Assembly: GCA_937892115.1 (NCBI GenBank)
Contig: CALAUI010000018.1
Location: 8,285 to 72,284 of the forward strand
Length of the DNA: 64,000 nt
Direction: 5' to 3'
DNA from: an uncultured Clostridia bacterium
GTDB lineage: Bacteria > Bacillota > Clostridia > Oscillospirales > Acutalibacteraceae
Position 1 is the stretch's first letter. Every line of letters begins with the position of its first letter. A program made the translations under genes and the position numbers. Shown one piece after another: positions 1 through 8,631 of this stretch. The notes beneath the pieces are model-generated. The model was not told where the DNA came from and did not search any database. It saw only the letters and a program-made list of their open reading frames with translations.

Positions 1-2
1 GA

Positions 3-1772
3 CACTGTGCTTTGCTGACCGGTCTTCCCGATGCATACGGCAGAGGCAGAATTATCGGCGACTACCGCCGCATTGCCCTTTACGGCATTGACGTGCTTAT
101 TGAGGAAAAGAAAAAGGATAAGCAGAAGGCGGGAGAAAACTTCATGGACGTTGACAATATCCGCCTGCTTGAAGAGCTTTATCAGCAAATCAATTTCCTC
201 AATCTGCTCAAGGAAATGGCTTCCATGTACGGCATTGACATTTCAAAGCCCGCCTCCAACGCAAAAGAAGCAATCCAATGGACTTATTTCGGCTACCTTG
301 CCGCAAACAAGGAGCAGAACGGTGCAGCCATGTCCTTCGGCAGGACCTCGACTTTCTTTGATATCTATATTGAGCGTGACATCAAAAACGGCGTGCTTGA
401 CGAATCGGGTGCTCAGGAGCTTATGGACGACCTGGTACTCAAGCTCAGATGTGCCCGCCATCTGCGTACTCCCGAATACAACGAGCTTTTCGGCGGCGAT
501 CCCATGTGGATAACGGAAAGCATAGGCGGTATGAGTCTCAATCACAAGACACTTGTTACCAAAAACTCATTCCGTGTACTCAATACGCTTTACAATCTCG
601 GTCCCGCGCCCGAGCCCAATCTGACCGTTCTCTGGAGCAATGCTCTTCCCGAGGGCTTCAAGAAATTCTGTGCAAAGCTTTCAATAGACACGGATTCCAT
701 CCAGTACGAAAACGACGACCTTATGAGGCCCCGTTTCGGTGACGACTACGCCATCGCCTGCTGTGTATCCGCAATGAAGGTGGGCAAGCAGATGCAGTTT
801 TTCGGTGCAAGAACAAACCTTGCAAAGCTTTTACTGCTTGCAATCAACGGTGGTACAGATAACGTTTTCGGTACTCATATCGGTCCTCAGATGGGACCCA
901 TGCAGGATGAATATCTTGACTACAAGAAGGTAATGGAGCGTTTCACCGTTTATCTTGAATGGCTGTGCCGCCTTTACGTAAACACCATGAACTGCATCCA
1001 CTATATGCACGATAAATATGCTTACGAAAAGACACAGATGGCTCTTCACGATACCGACGTTGAACGGCTGATGGCTTTCGGCGTAGCAGGTCTTTCCGTA
1101 ATCACGGACTCCCTCTCCGCAATCAAATTCGCAAAGGTACGCCCCGTCAAGGATGAAAGCGGCATTATCGTTGATTTTGAAACCGAAGGTGATTTCCCCA
1201 AGTACGGCAACGACGACAACCGTGCGGACGAAATCGCCCAGGAGCTTCTCGTTATGGTACATAACGAACTGAAGAAGACTCCCGCATATAAGAACGCAAG
1301 GCACACCCTCTCCGCACTTACAATCACTTCAAACGTAATGTACGGTAAAAAGACGGGTGCCACCCCCGACGGCAGAAAGAAGGGCGAGCCCTTTGCTCCC
1401 GGTGCAAATCCCATGCATAACCGCGAGGTCAACGGCGCTCTTGCTTCCCTCAACTCCGTTTCAAAGCTTCCCTATTCCTCCGCTTCGGACGGCATCTCAA
1501 ACACCTTCTCAATCATCCCCGATGCACTCGGCAAGGACGAAGAAAACAGAATTTCAAATCTTGTTATGATGCTTGACGGTTACTTCGCAAACGATGCCCA
1601 TCACATCAACGTAAACGTAATGAACCGCGAAACCCTCATGGACGCATACGACCATCCCGAAAATTATCCCAATCTCACCATCAGAGTCTCCGGCTATGCC
1701 GTAAACTTTGTCAAGCTTTCAAAAGAACAGCAGAGAGAGGTCATCAAGAGGACCTTCCACGAGGCAATGTGA
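3..1772 (+). CDS. pflB: Pyruvate formate-lyase (5' end outside window)
   Basis: Cleaves pyruvate with CoA to acetyl-CoA and formate in the cytosol; a glycyl-radical enzyme switched on by the adjacent activase. The gene enters from the left edge: the frame is open from base 3 and 589 residues remain of a family that usually has about 750. Seen here are the [18 protein letters not shown] box at the very edge, the paired catalytic cysteines in ACCVSAMK (codons 759-764) and the radical glycine in RVSGYAVNF (codon 1692-1694), 25 residues before the C-terminus. Having both elements fits PFL itself rather than a diol-dehydratase-like paralogue. Its TGA overlaps the activase ATG by one base, so the two are translationally coupled. 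With ackA at the other end of the window it supports mixed-acid (formate/acetate) fermentation. Confidence 0.97.
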   Translation, partial: HCALLTGLPDAYGRGRIIGDYRRIALYGIDVLIEEKKKDKQKAGENFMDVDNIRLLEELYQQINFLNLLKEMASMYGIDISKPASNAKEAIQWTYFGYLAANKEQNGAAMSFGRTSTFFDIYIERDIKNGVLDESGAQELMDDLVLKLRCARHLRTPEYNELFGGDPMWITESIGGMSLNHKTLVTKNSFRVLNTLYNLGPAPEPNLTVLWSNALPEGFKKFCAKLSIDTDSIQYENDDLMRPRFGDDYAIACCVSAMKVGKQMQFFGARTNLAKLLLLAINGGTDNVFGTHIGPQMGPMQDEYLDYKKVMERFTVYLEWLCRLYVNTMNCIHYMHDKYAYEKTQMALHDTDVERLMAFGVAGLSVITDSLSAIKFAKVRPVKDESGIIVDFETEGDFPKYGNDDNRADEIAQELLVMVHNELKKTPAYKNARHTLSALTITSNVMYGKKTGATPDGRKKGEPFAPGANPMHNREVNGALASLNSVSKLPYSSASDGISNTFSIIPDALGKDEENRISNLVMMLDGYFANDAHHINVNVMNRETLMDAYDHPENYPNLTIRVSGYAVNFVKLSKEQQREVIKRTFHEAM

Positions 1773-2476
1773 TGACGGGCAGGATTCATTCATTCCAGTC
1801 CCTCGGCACAGTTGACGGCCCCGGCATAAGAAACGTCGTTTTCATGCAGGGCTGTCCCCTGCGGTGTGCCTGCTGTCATAACCCCGACACGTGGGACTTT
1901 GACGGCGGCGAAGAAATCGAGGCGGATAAGCTCGTTGAGAAAATATCCCGTTTCCGTTCCTATTTCGGAAGTGAGGGCGGTGTGACCGCCTCCGGCGGAG
2001 AGCCCCTCTGTCAGTCGGAATTTCTGACTGAGTTGTTTTCCAAGCTGAAAAATGCGGGAATAAATACGGCACTTGATACCTCGGGATGTATTTACGGCGA
2101 ACAGATTGAAAAGCTGCTGGAATATACTGACCTCGTTCTGCTTGACTGGAAATATGCCGATGCAGAGGATTATCTGCGATACACGAAATGCGACATAGAA
2201 AAGGTTGATTTTTTTCTTTCGGAGCTTGAAAAGAAAAATATACCCGTATGGATACGCAGAGTAATCATTCCGGGGCTTAACGACGATGAAAGCTCAATGC
2301 TTCAGCTGAAATCGTTACGCGAAAAGTACACCTGCATAAAGAAAATCGAGCTGCTTCCGTTCAGAAAGCTCTGCCTTGAAAAATATCAGTCCATGGGCAT
2401 TCCCTTTCCCTTTGAAAGCATTCCCGAAGCATCAAAGGCAGATACGGAAAAACTGGAAGCGGAATTTCTCGGATAA
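1772..2476 (+). CDS. pflA: Pyruvate formate-lyase activating enzyme (radical SAM)
   Basis: Radical-SAM enzyme that uses a [4Fe-4S] cluster to place the glycyl radical on PFL. 234 residues, the normal size. The cluster motif CxxxCxxC is C28, C32 and C35 in GCPLRCACCHNPD; the N-terminal TVDGPGIRNVVFMQG and the GG(E) SAM-binding segment TASGGEPL are also typical. The ATG at 1772 is preferred over the GTG one codon upstream because GAGG at 1761-1764 lies seven bases before it. It overlaps the pflB stop by one base. A strong hairpin terminator follows at once, so the pfl operon ends here. Confidence 0.96.
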   Translation: MTGRIHSFQSLGTVDGPGIRNVVFMQGCPLRCACCHNPDTWDFDGGEEIEADKLVEKISRFRSYFGSEGGVTASGGEPLCQSEFLTELFSKLKNAGINTALDTSGCIYGEQIEKLLEYTDLVLLDWKYADAEDYLRYTKCDIEKVDFFLSELEKKNIPVWIRRVIIPGLNDDESSMLQLKSLREKYTCIKKIELLPFRKLCLEKYQSMGIPFPFESIPEASKADTEKLEAEFLG

Positions 2477-2481
2477 ACTAT

Positions 2482-2510
2482 CGGCAATCTTCGGATTGCC
2501 GTTTTTATTT
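2482..2510 (+). terminator. Rho-independent terminator of pflBA
   Basis: A perfect 8-bp stem CGGCAATC/GATTGCCG (2482-2489 with 2494-2501) closes a TTCG tetraloop and is followed by TTTTTATTT. It lies six bases after the pflA stop. Confidence 0.93.
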
Positions 2511-2520
2511 CGCTTTTATA

Positions 2521-2555
2521 TTGATTTACAGCCCGTAAATATGATACTTTATACT
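2521..2555 (+). promoter_or_regulatory. Possible sigma-A promoter for the GDPD/SGNH unit
   Basis: TTGATT at 2521-2526 is 16 bases from GATACT (2543-2548); alternatively TTTACA (2525-2530) is 19 bases from TATACT (2550-2555). Neither pair is ideal, but some promoter is expected because the unit follows a terminator. Confidence 0.35.
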
Positions 2556-2578
2556 TAAATTCAGCCGGGAGGAACGTA

Positions 2579-3361
2579 ATGATGAGTATTTCGTTGATTT
2601 TTAAGATTATCTCTGCCTGGATAATGAGCATATTCACCGCCTTGGGCAGTATATCCGGAATGGCGGCGCCTCAAAGCAAAGCCGCTATGATGGCTCACAG
2701 AGGATATTCCTTTATGTATCCCGAAAATACGGAGCTTGCCTTTGTTGAAGCGGCAAAGCACGGTGCAGAGGGTGTGGAAACAGATCTGCGTATCACCAAG
2801 GACGGTGTTTACGTACTCAATCACAACGCCGACGTTGTTTTTAACGACGGCAGTAAGCTTGTGATTGCAGACAGTACGTATGAGGAGCTTACGGCAAAAC
2901 CTTTAAGAAACCTCAAGACCTTTGACAAGGTTTATCTCTGTTCCTATGAAAGATTCCTTGAAGTAATGAAGGAATATGACCTTGAATTCTACATTGAATT
3001 TAAGGTGAGTGCAACGGAGGAGCTCATCAGGGACGTTTTTTCAATTGCAGAGGAAAAATACGACCTTTCAAAATGCATCTACGAATCTCCCCGTATTAAC
3101 GACCTGATAATCGCAAGAAAGCTTTTCCCGGATATGCCTGCAATGTTCGTTATCGGCGAGAACGGTATCGACTACGGCAAATGCTTTGAATACAATCTTT
3201 CCGCCGATGTCAAATACGGGATAATAACGGAAGAAATGGTAGAGGAGTTTCACTCAAGAGGGCTTAAAATCGGCTCCTGGACCTGCGACGATCCCTTCAC
3301 AATCGCCTATTCAAACTCATTGGGTGTGGACTATATCGAATCAAACGTATTTTGCAAATAA
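2579..3361 (+). CDS. Glycerophosphodiester phosphodiesterase, membrane-anchored (paralogue 1)
   Basis: GDPD-family TIM-barrel enzyme; the family hydrolyses glycerophosphodiesters to sn-glycerol 3-phosphate and an alcohol. 260 residues. A hydrophobic N-terminus (about residues 3-30, no clear cleavage site) suggests a membrane anchor with the catalytic domain outside. Family residues are present: H40-R41 in AHRGY, E49-N50 in PENTELA, E67 and D69 in VETDLR, H82 in NHN, E140 and K142 in IEFK. GGGAGGAA at 2567-2574 precedes two adjacent ATGs (2579 and 2582); either could be the start. It is co-directional with the SGNH hydrolase 24 bases downstream. A close paralogue lies at 6822. The substrate head group cannot be read from sequence. 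Confidence 0.9.
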   Translation: MMSISLIFKIISAWIMSIFTALGSISGMAAPQSKAAMMAHRGYSFMYPENTELAFVEAAKHGAEGVETDLRITKDGVYVLNHNADVVFNDGSKLVIADSTYEELTAKPLRNLKTFDKVYLCSYERFLEVMKEYDLEFYIEFKVSATEELIRDVFSIAEEKYDLSKCIYESPRINDLIIARKLFPDMPAMFVIGENGIDYGKCFEYNLSADVKYGIITEEMVEEFHSRGLKIGSWTCDDPFTIAYSNSLGVDYIESNVFCK

Positions 3362-3385
3362 AACTTAACGAAACAGAGGAACGCT

Positions 3386-4438
3386 ATGAAAACAGAAGAT
3401 TTTGATAAAAATTTCCTTGTCGGCACTCCCGACGAAAACGGTCTGTGCTACATGAACATTACGGAAAAGCCATTTGTCACCTACGGGCTTATGGCTTCCG
3501 ATAAAAAGGGATATCACAGAATGAATCCCGACGTTGCTGAAAAATGCAATGACGGCGTGGCATTTCTCAATTACCATACCGCAGGGGGCAGAGTAAGATT
3601 TGCAACCGATTCCGACACGATTTCAATAAAATCGGAATCCGTCTTTATGTCAAAGATGCCTCACATGGCATTCACCGGCAGTATCGGCTTTGACTTATAC
3701 GAAAAGCGTGACAACGAATACGTTTACAGGGGCTCGTTCATTCCCCCCGTTGATATTGAAGACGGGTACACCTCGTCAATAAACGTAGGTGAAGGCGGAA
3801 TGAGAGACTATACGGTCAACTTTCCTCTCTACGGCGGCGTAAAGAAGCTGGAAATCGGTCTTAAAGCCGGCAGTAAGCTTGCGGCGGGCGAAAAATACCG
3901 CGATATTCTTCCCGTGGTATATTACGGCTCGTCAATCACTCAGGGGGGATGCGCTTCAAGACCCGGAAACGCTTATCAGACGATAGTGACAAGAAAGCTG
4001 GATATTGACCATATCAATCTCGGCTTTTCCGGCTCGGCAAAGGCGGAAAAGGCAATGTGCGACTACCTTGCAGAGCTTGAAATGTCGGTTTTCGTCTGCG
4101 ACTATGACCACAATGCTCCCACTCTTGAGCATCTGCAGAAGACTCTTCCCGTGCTGATTGAAACATTCAGGAAGAAACAGCCCGAAACACCGATAATAAT
4201 GATGTCAAGACCGCAGTGCAGACCCAACGAAGACGAAATTGCAAGGCGTAATACGGTAAAAAGCGTTTACGAAAGTCAGCTTGCAAAGGGCGATAAAAAC
4301 ATTTACTTTATTGACGGCAGCAAGATTACTCTTTTCTTCGGCGGTGACAGTGCAACCGTTGACGGCTCTCATCCGAACGACCTCGGATTCATGTGTATGG
4401 CAAAATCCGTATGGGAAGTGCTTGAAAAAATAATATAA
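3386..4438 (+). CDS. SGNH/GDSL-like hydrolase with GxDLY domain
   Basis: Probable carbohydrate or lipid esterase of the SGNH superfamily, 350 residues, no signal peptide. An N-terminal beta domain carries IGFDLYE (residues 100-106), the signature of the GxDLY domain that often precedes this hydrolase. The catalytic block follows: YYGSSITQGG with nucleophile S183 (GSSI replaces GDSI), NLGFSGSAK (Gly block), and VDGSHPND with D326 and H329 near the C-terminus. AGAGGAA sits just upstream of the ATG. It shares a transcript with the first GDPD and is closed by a terminator. Deacetylation of a glycan or lipid is inferred from family only. Confidence 0.85.
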   Translation: MKTEDFDKNFLVGTPDENGLCYMNITEKPFVTYGLMASDKKGYHRMNPDVAEKCNDGVAFLNYHTAGGRVRFATDSDTISIKSESVFMSKMPHMAFTGSIGFDLYEKRDNEYVYRGSFIPPVDIEDGYTSSINVGEGGMRDYTVNFPLYGGVKKLEIGLKAGSKLAAGEKYRDILPVVYYGSSITQGGCASRPGNAYQTIVTRKLDIDHINLGFSGSAKAEKAMCDYLAELEMSVFVCDYDHNAPTLEHLQKTLPVLIETFRKKQPETPIIMMSRPQCRPNEDEIARRNTVKSVYESQLAKGDKNIYFIDGSKITLFFGGDSATVDGSHPNDLGFMCMAKSVWEVLEKII

Positions 4439-4444
4439 GTATAT

Positions 4445-4479
4445 GGCGGATATTATGAGGATATCCGCCTTTTCTTATT
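4445..4479 (+). terminator. Rho-independent terminator after SGNH hydrolase
   Basis: Perfect 9-bp stem GGCGGATAT/ATATCCGCC (4445-4453 with 4461-4469), 7-base loop, followed by TTTTCTTATT. Confidence 0.93.
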
Positions 4480-4506
4480 GATAACCGCGTTCAGTTATGC
4501 TATAAT
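4478..4506 (+). promoter_or_regulatory. Sigma-A promoter, extended -10
   Basis: TTGATA (4478-4483), 17-base spacer, TATAAT (4501-4506), with TGC immediately before the -10 (extended -10). One of the best promoters in the window; it overlaps the tail of the preceding terminator. Expected transcription start is near 4513, which leaves a very short leader. Confidence 0.88.
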
Positions 4507-4535
4507 TTCACAAATTGTTTTTCGGGATGCAAAAA

Positions 4536-5663
4536 ATGACAAAAGTAAAAGATTTTCTCAAAAAAGATATTATGCTGGTTGTGGCGGTAATCGCCGCAAT
4601 CGTTTCCCTTTTCATAACAAAACCGAGTATGGCACTGGTGTCCTCCATTGACTGGAAAACCCTTGCCACACTTTTTATGCTGCTTTCCGTTCTTGACGGC
4701 TTCAAGCACGAAAACCTGTTTCAGCCCCTTATCAATCTTGCGGGCAAAATCGGCACACAGACGGGTCTGACATTTTTCCTCGTATTTTCCGTTTTCTTTT
4801 CCTCAATGTTCGTGACAAACGACGTGTCGCTTATCATTTTCGTTCCGCTGACAATTATCCTTTTCCGTGCGGGAGGCAAGGAAAAATACACAATTCCCGT
4901 ACTTGTACTTGAAAATATTGCGGCTATCCGCGGCTCTCTGCTGACTCCATTCGGCAGTCCGCAGAACCTGTTTCTCTATTCGGGAAGCGGTATTCACGCC
5001 GTTGATTTTCTCAAAATGATGCTGCCGCTCAATATCGGAAGCGCGGTTTTGCTGTCAATATTCATTCTGATAATGTACCGCAAAAATCCGAAGGAAAAGA
5101 TAGGCGGAAGCGAAGAGCTGAATGCAGTATGGGAAAAAGAAGGCAGAGCGAAAAGAATACTGTATTTTTCTCTTTTCGCAATTATTATTGTCATGATAGT
5201 CTCAAGGACTTCACTCTGGCCTTATGTCACCGCTCTGACGGTGATCGCCCTGCTGATTTTTGACAGAAAAGTATTCCTGAGGGTAGACTATGCTCTTATT
5301 TTTACCTTTCTCTGCTTCTTTGTCTTTTCATCCTCCCTTTCCGCAAATCCTGCCGTTTCGGAATTTCTCAGAAAGAGCGTGGCAGGCAGGGAATATCTTT
5401 GGAGCATTCTCCTCAGCCAGGTGATTTCAAACGTTCCCGCAGCTATAGTTCTGTGGCCGTTCACCGCCAATCTGAAGGCACTTATATACGGTCTTGATTC
5501 CGCGGGACTCTGCTCAATAATCGGCTCTCTGGCATCGGTCATCAATATGAGAATATATACAAAGGAATATCCCGGCAACGGTCTGAAATTCATGTGGAAA
5601 TTTGAAGTCATTTCCCTCGCATTCTTTGCCGTTGTGGTAATTCCCCAGTATTTTTTAATCTGA
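4536..5663 (+). CDS. SLC13/ArsB-superfamily permease
   Basis: Integral membrane carrier of the ion transporter superfamily (CitM/ArsB/NhaD/SLC13 type), about 375 residues and roughly 10 hydrophobic segments. The re-entrant hairpin motifs FVTNDVSLIIFVPLT and RGSLLTPFGSPQNLFLY are those of the family; the second half has SQVISNVPAAIVLWPF. Dicarboxylate, arsenite or Na+/H+ exchange cannot be told apart by eye. Start choice: transcription should begin near 4513, so the TTG at 4515 is unlikely; ATG 4527 or ATG 4536 are possible, and 4536 has the weak SD-like GGGA at 4524-4527. First gene of a unit with the GH99-like protein and the second GDPD. Confidence 0.8.
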   Translation: MTKVKDFLKKDIMLVVAVIAAIVSLFITKPSMALVSSIDWKTLATLFMLLSVLDGFKHENLFQPLINLAGKIGTQTGLTFFLVFSVFFSSMFVTNDVSLIIFVPLTIILFRAGGKEKYTIPVLVLENIAAIRGSLLTPFGSPQNLFLYSGSGIHAVDFLKMMLPLNIGSAVLLSIFILIMYRKNPKEKIGGSEELNAVWEKEGRAKRILYFSLFAIIIVMIVSRTSLWPYVTALTVIALLIFDRKVFLRVDYALIFTFLCFFVFSSSLSANPAVSEFLRKSVAGREYLWSILLSQVISNVPAAIVLWPFTANLKALIYGLDSAGLCSIIGSLASVINMRIYTKEYPGNGLKFMWKFEVISLAFFAVVVIPQYFLI

Positions 5664-5688
5664 ATTAACTCAAAGTGAGGTAGTATAA

Positions 5689-6810
5689 ATGAACAAATAC
5701 GATATCGCGGCGTTTATCTGGCCCTCCTATACGGGAGACGAAAACAGAACGAGGATTTTCTGGCCAGAGGGTTACGGTGAGTGGCAGACGGTCAAGGCAA
5801 TGACAAACAAGGGCTACGACGGCTGCAGATGGCCCCGCAAGCCCCTCTGGGGATACGTCAACGAGGCGGACCCCAGGATAATGGAAATGCAGATTCAGTG
5901 TGCAGTTGACTACGGTGTAAACACGTTCATCTACGACTGGTACTGGTTTGATGACCGTCCCTTCCTTGAAAATTGCCTTAACGACGGCTTCCTCAAGGCA
6001 AGGAACAACAAGGATATGAAATTCTATCTGATGTGGGCAAACCACGACGCCACACATCTGTGGGACAAGCGCAATTCCGCAGACCTTTCAACCGTTATCT
6101 GGAAGGGCGCCGTAACTCCCGATATATGGGATAAGATTACGGACCGCACCATAGAAAAATACTTTTCAATTGATAATTATTACAAGATTGACGGCTGTCC
6201 CGTCTATATGATATTTGACATTGATAATTTTCTCAGAACCTTCGGCACAAGCGAAAAAGCAAAAGCGGGGCTTGACCTTTTCAGAGAAAAGACAGTCAAA
6301 GCCGGTTTCCCCGGTCTTCACATTCAGATAGTCCACTGGAGAAGGAGAACCTATGGCTGGCTTCCCGACGGTGACTCTGCAAAGGGATGTACCATTGAGC
6401 AGTTATATTCATTTTTAGGTGCGGATTCCGTTACCAATTACAACTGGGGCGGCTCGGCAAATCTTGACGGCGATTATTCCGCGATTACCGATGAATATAT
6501 GGAAAGCATCACAAAGACCGACGGCAATATTTCCATTCCGTATTATCCCAACATTACAATCGGCTGGGATAATAACGTGAGATTCAACGGCTTCATACCC
6601 GGCGTGGTAAAGAACAACACCCCCGAGGCGTTCGGTGAAGCATGCCGCAGAGTAAAGGAATTTGCAGACAAAAAGCTTGCCGACGGTAAAATGAAGGCAC
6701 CCCTCATTACGGTCAACAGCTGGAACGAATGGACGGAAACAAGTTATCTTCAGCCCGACGACCTTTACGGCTACGGATATCTTGAAGAAATAAAGAAAAT
6801 TTTCGGATAA
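5689..6810 (+). CDS. GH99-like (WbsX) domain protein
   Basis: Cytosolic 373-residue protein of the glycoside hydrolase family 99-like/WbsX group, found in glycan biosynthesis and degradation loci. Hallmarks are the N-terminal IAAFIWPSYTGD, the VNTFIYDWYWFDDRPFLE block (residues about 84-101), FYLMWANHD, and the C-terminal VNSWNEWTETSYLQPD followed by YGYGYLE. GAGG lies at the usual distance upstream of the ATG. It sits 25 bases after the permease and 11 bases before the second GDPD. Endo-mannosidase-like activity is the family association; the actual substrate is unknown. Confidence 0.8.
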   Translation: MNKYDIAAFIWPSYTGDENRTRIFWPEGYGEWQTVKAMTNKGYDGCRWPRKPLWGYVNEADPRIMEMQIQCAVDYGVNTFIYDWYWFDDRPFLENCLNDGFLKARNNKDMKFYLMWANHDATHLWDKRNSADLSTVIWKGAVTPDIWDKITDRTIEKYFSIDNYYKIDGCPVYMIFDIDNFLRTFGTSEKAKAGLDLFREKTVKAGFPGLHIQIVHWRRRTYGWLPDGDSAKGCTIEQLYSFLGADSVTNYNWGGSANLDGDYSAITDEYMESITKTDGNISIPYYPNITIGWDNNVRFNGFIPGVVKNNTPEAFGEACRRVKEFADKKLADGKMKAPLITVNSWNEWTETSYLQPDDLYGYGYLEEIKKIFG

Positions 6811-6821
6811 GGAGATAAATC

Positions 6822-7601
6822 ATGGCAAAAGTAACGGTAGTATTCAAAATGATAGGTGCAACAATAGTTGCCCTTTTCACCGCAATCGGCGGTTTATTCG
6901 GTTTCGCACCCGAAAGCAGCGTATGTATGATCGCCCACAGAGGATATTCGGGCTCATATCCCGAAAACACGGAGCTTGCCTTCGTTGAAGCGGCAAAGCA
7001 CGGCTCAGGCGGAGCCGAAACCGACGTACGTATGACCAAAGACGGCGTTTACGTGCTCAGTCATAACAGCAGTGCGGTAATGGAAGACGGCACGGAAATG
7101 GCTATCGCAGATTACACCTACGAGGAGCTTACGGCTCAGCCCCTCAAAAATAAAAAAACAGACGATAAGGTATATCTCTGCACCTTCAAAAGATACCTTG
7201 AGGTAATGAAGGAAAACGATATGGTCTGCTTCATTGAGCTCAAAGGCGATTTCACAAAGGAACAGGTTAAAGAAATTTTCACTATCGCAGAAGAAACCTA
7301 CGACCTTTCGAAGTGCATCCTGCAGTCCTTTGAATTTGACAATCTCATTTCAGCCCGTGAGCTTTTCCCCGACCTTCCCCTTATGCTGACGTACGGCTAC
7401 GGCGACGGCGATTATTCCAAGTGCTTTGAATACGGCATTTCCATAGATGCGGAGTATTGGGCAATTACAGATGAAATGGTAAAGGAATTTCACGATAACG
7501 GTCTTGAGGTAGGTGCCTGGACCGCAAACATTTATCCCGTTATTGCTTTCTGCAAATCCGCGGGAGTTGACTATATTGAATCCGACGTATACGGCGGCTG
7601 A
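6822..7601 (+). CDS. Glycerophosphodiester phosphodiesterase, membrane-anchored (paralogue 2)
   Basis: Second GDPD of the window, 259 residues, same architecture as the one at 2579: N-terminal hydrophobic segment (about residues 5-28), then catalytic residues H39-R40, E48-N49, E66 and D68, H81, E139 and K141. The start of the catalytic domain is nearly identical to paralogue 1 even in DNA (2721-2763 against 6961-7003, two mismatches in 43 bases), which suggests duplication or gene conversion. An AAGGAG-type site precedes the ATG and a strong terminator closes the unit. Different partners (permease and GH99-like protein here, SGNH hydrolase there) suggest different diester substrates. Confidence 0.9.
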   Translation: MAKVTVVFKMIGATIVALFTAIGGLFGFAPESSVCMIAHRGYSGSYPENTELAFVEAAKHGSGGAETDVRMTKDGVYVLSHNSSAVMEDGTEMAIADYTYEELTAQPLKNKKTDDKVYLCTFKRYLEVMKENDMVCFIELKGDFTKEQVKEIFTIAEETYDLSKCILQSFEFDNLISARELFPDLPLMLTYGYGDGDYSKCFEYGISIDAEYWAITDEMVKEFHDNGLEVGAWTANIYPVIAFCKSAGVDYIESDVYGG

Positions 7602-7618
7602 AAATATATTGAAATAAG

Positions 7619-7650
7619 AATCCGGCAGAGCAATCTGTCGGATTTTTGCT
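7619..7650 (+). terminator. Rho-independent terminator after second GDPD
   Basis: 11-bp stem AATCCGGCAGA/TCTGTCGGATT with one G-U pair (7619-7629 with 7634-7644), GCAA tetraloop, then TTTTT and further T-rich sequence. Confidence 0.93.
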
Positions 7651-7674
7651 TTTATTTTTATAAAGTTTGCAATA

Positions 7675-7703
7675 TTGATTTTACTGTATTTATGTTTTAT
7701 AAT
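7675..7703 (+). promoter_or_regulatory. Sigma-A promoter of the zinc-ribbon/symporter operon
   Basis: TTGATT (7675-7680), exactly 17 bases, TATAAT (7698-7703). Followed by AGGAGG at 7720-7725, six bases before the first ATG. Confidence 0.88.
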
Positions 7704-7731
7704 GGACTAAATATGTGTTAGGAGGTAGATT

Positions 7732-8631
7732 ATGGCAGTCTGTCCCAGATGCGGTCATAAACTGCACATTTATGACTGGAAACCGAATTGCCCCGGATGC
7801 GGCGTAAATATGGTCTACTATAATTCCAACGAACGCCTGCTGGCGGAAACAGAGGCATCGGAAATAGAGCATGCCCGCTTTCAGCCGAAGGTTGACAGAG
7901 CAAAAGCATCCACCATCGGCTCACCCATTACGTGGGTAAGACTCGTCTGCTCCGTGCTTGTGCTGGCGGTATTCCTCATAGTTCCCCTTGCAAAGGTCAA
8001 TTTTACCCTTCCCGTTTCGGGAAAGGTCGACGTAACCATGACAGGTCTGAATTTCTTTACCTTTGTAACCGGGATCGACGCCACCGCCCTTATGGCAATG
8101 CTGGGTGTGAAGGTCTTTAAGAAAGCATTGATATTCCTTGCAATATCGGTTGTAACTCTCGCGCTGTCGGTCGTGTGGATTTTTGTCAGTCTGATTGCGC
8201 TCGTTGCTTCTCTCGGTCCCAAGGGCAAGCAGAGAAATATATTCAACCACTCCTTCCAGATAGTTCTTACGGTTATCAGCGCCGTTTTCTTTACCCTGTT
8301 TTCTTCAAATATGGCTCTTGCCCTGCCCTATGAAGGAAGTCTCGGTTGGGGCGTTGCAGTTTATCTCTTATTCTTCTTTATCCTGCTGGCTATTGACATT
8401 ATTACCGCAGTAAAGGGCATTGAAGTAAAATATACTCCCTGCTTCATCGGCGGTATTCCCGGCGACGAATATTTCAAAATGGTCGAAGAGGGCGTAAGCG
8501 AGCTTGAAATCCGCAAAAAGATGGTTGATATTCTCACCGTCATGCAGGAGGAATTCAGGGCACGCGATGCCGAAGCCAGAGCAAAAGCCGCGGCTGAGGA
8601 AGAAGAAAGACGAAGCAGGAGGAAAAAGTAA
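7732..8631 (+). CDS. Zinc-ribbon membrane protein of unknown function
   Basis: Not recognised as a characterised protein. 299 residues: an N-terminal zinc ribbon with C4-x2-C7 and C20-x2-C23 (CPRCG and CPGCG), then about four membrane segments (roughly residues 68-88, 132-160, 176-192 and 204-226), then a charged, alanine- and glutamate-rich C-terminal helix ending in RRSRRKK. Ribosome binding site and promoter are both near consensus. Its TAA overlaps the ATG of the symporter by one base, so the two are coupled and probably work together. A regulatory or assembly role for the transporter is an inference from this context only. Confidence 0.8.
   Translation: MAVCPRCGHKLHIYDWKPNCPGCGVNMVYYNSNERLLAETEASEIEHARFQPKVDRAKASTIGSPITWVRLVCSVLVLAVFLIVPLAKVNFTLPVSGKVDVTMTGLNFFTFVTGIDATALMAMLGVKVFKKALIFLAISVVTLALSVVWIFVSLIALVASLGPKGKQRNIFNHSFQIVLTVISAVFFTLFSSNMALALPYEGSLGWGVAVYLLFFFILLAIDIITAVKGIEVKYTPCFIGGIPGDEYFKMVEEGVSELEIRKKMVDILTVMQEEFRARDAEARAKAAAEEEERRSRRKK

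Noticed and set aside
4515..4526. TTG start for the SLC13-like permease
   Set aside because: It lies at the expected transcription start and has no ribosome binding site.
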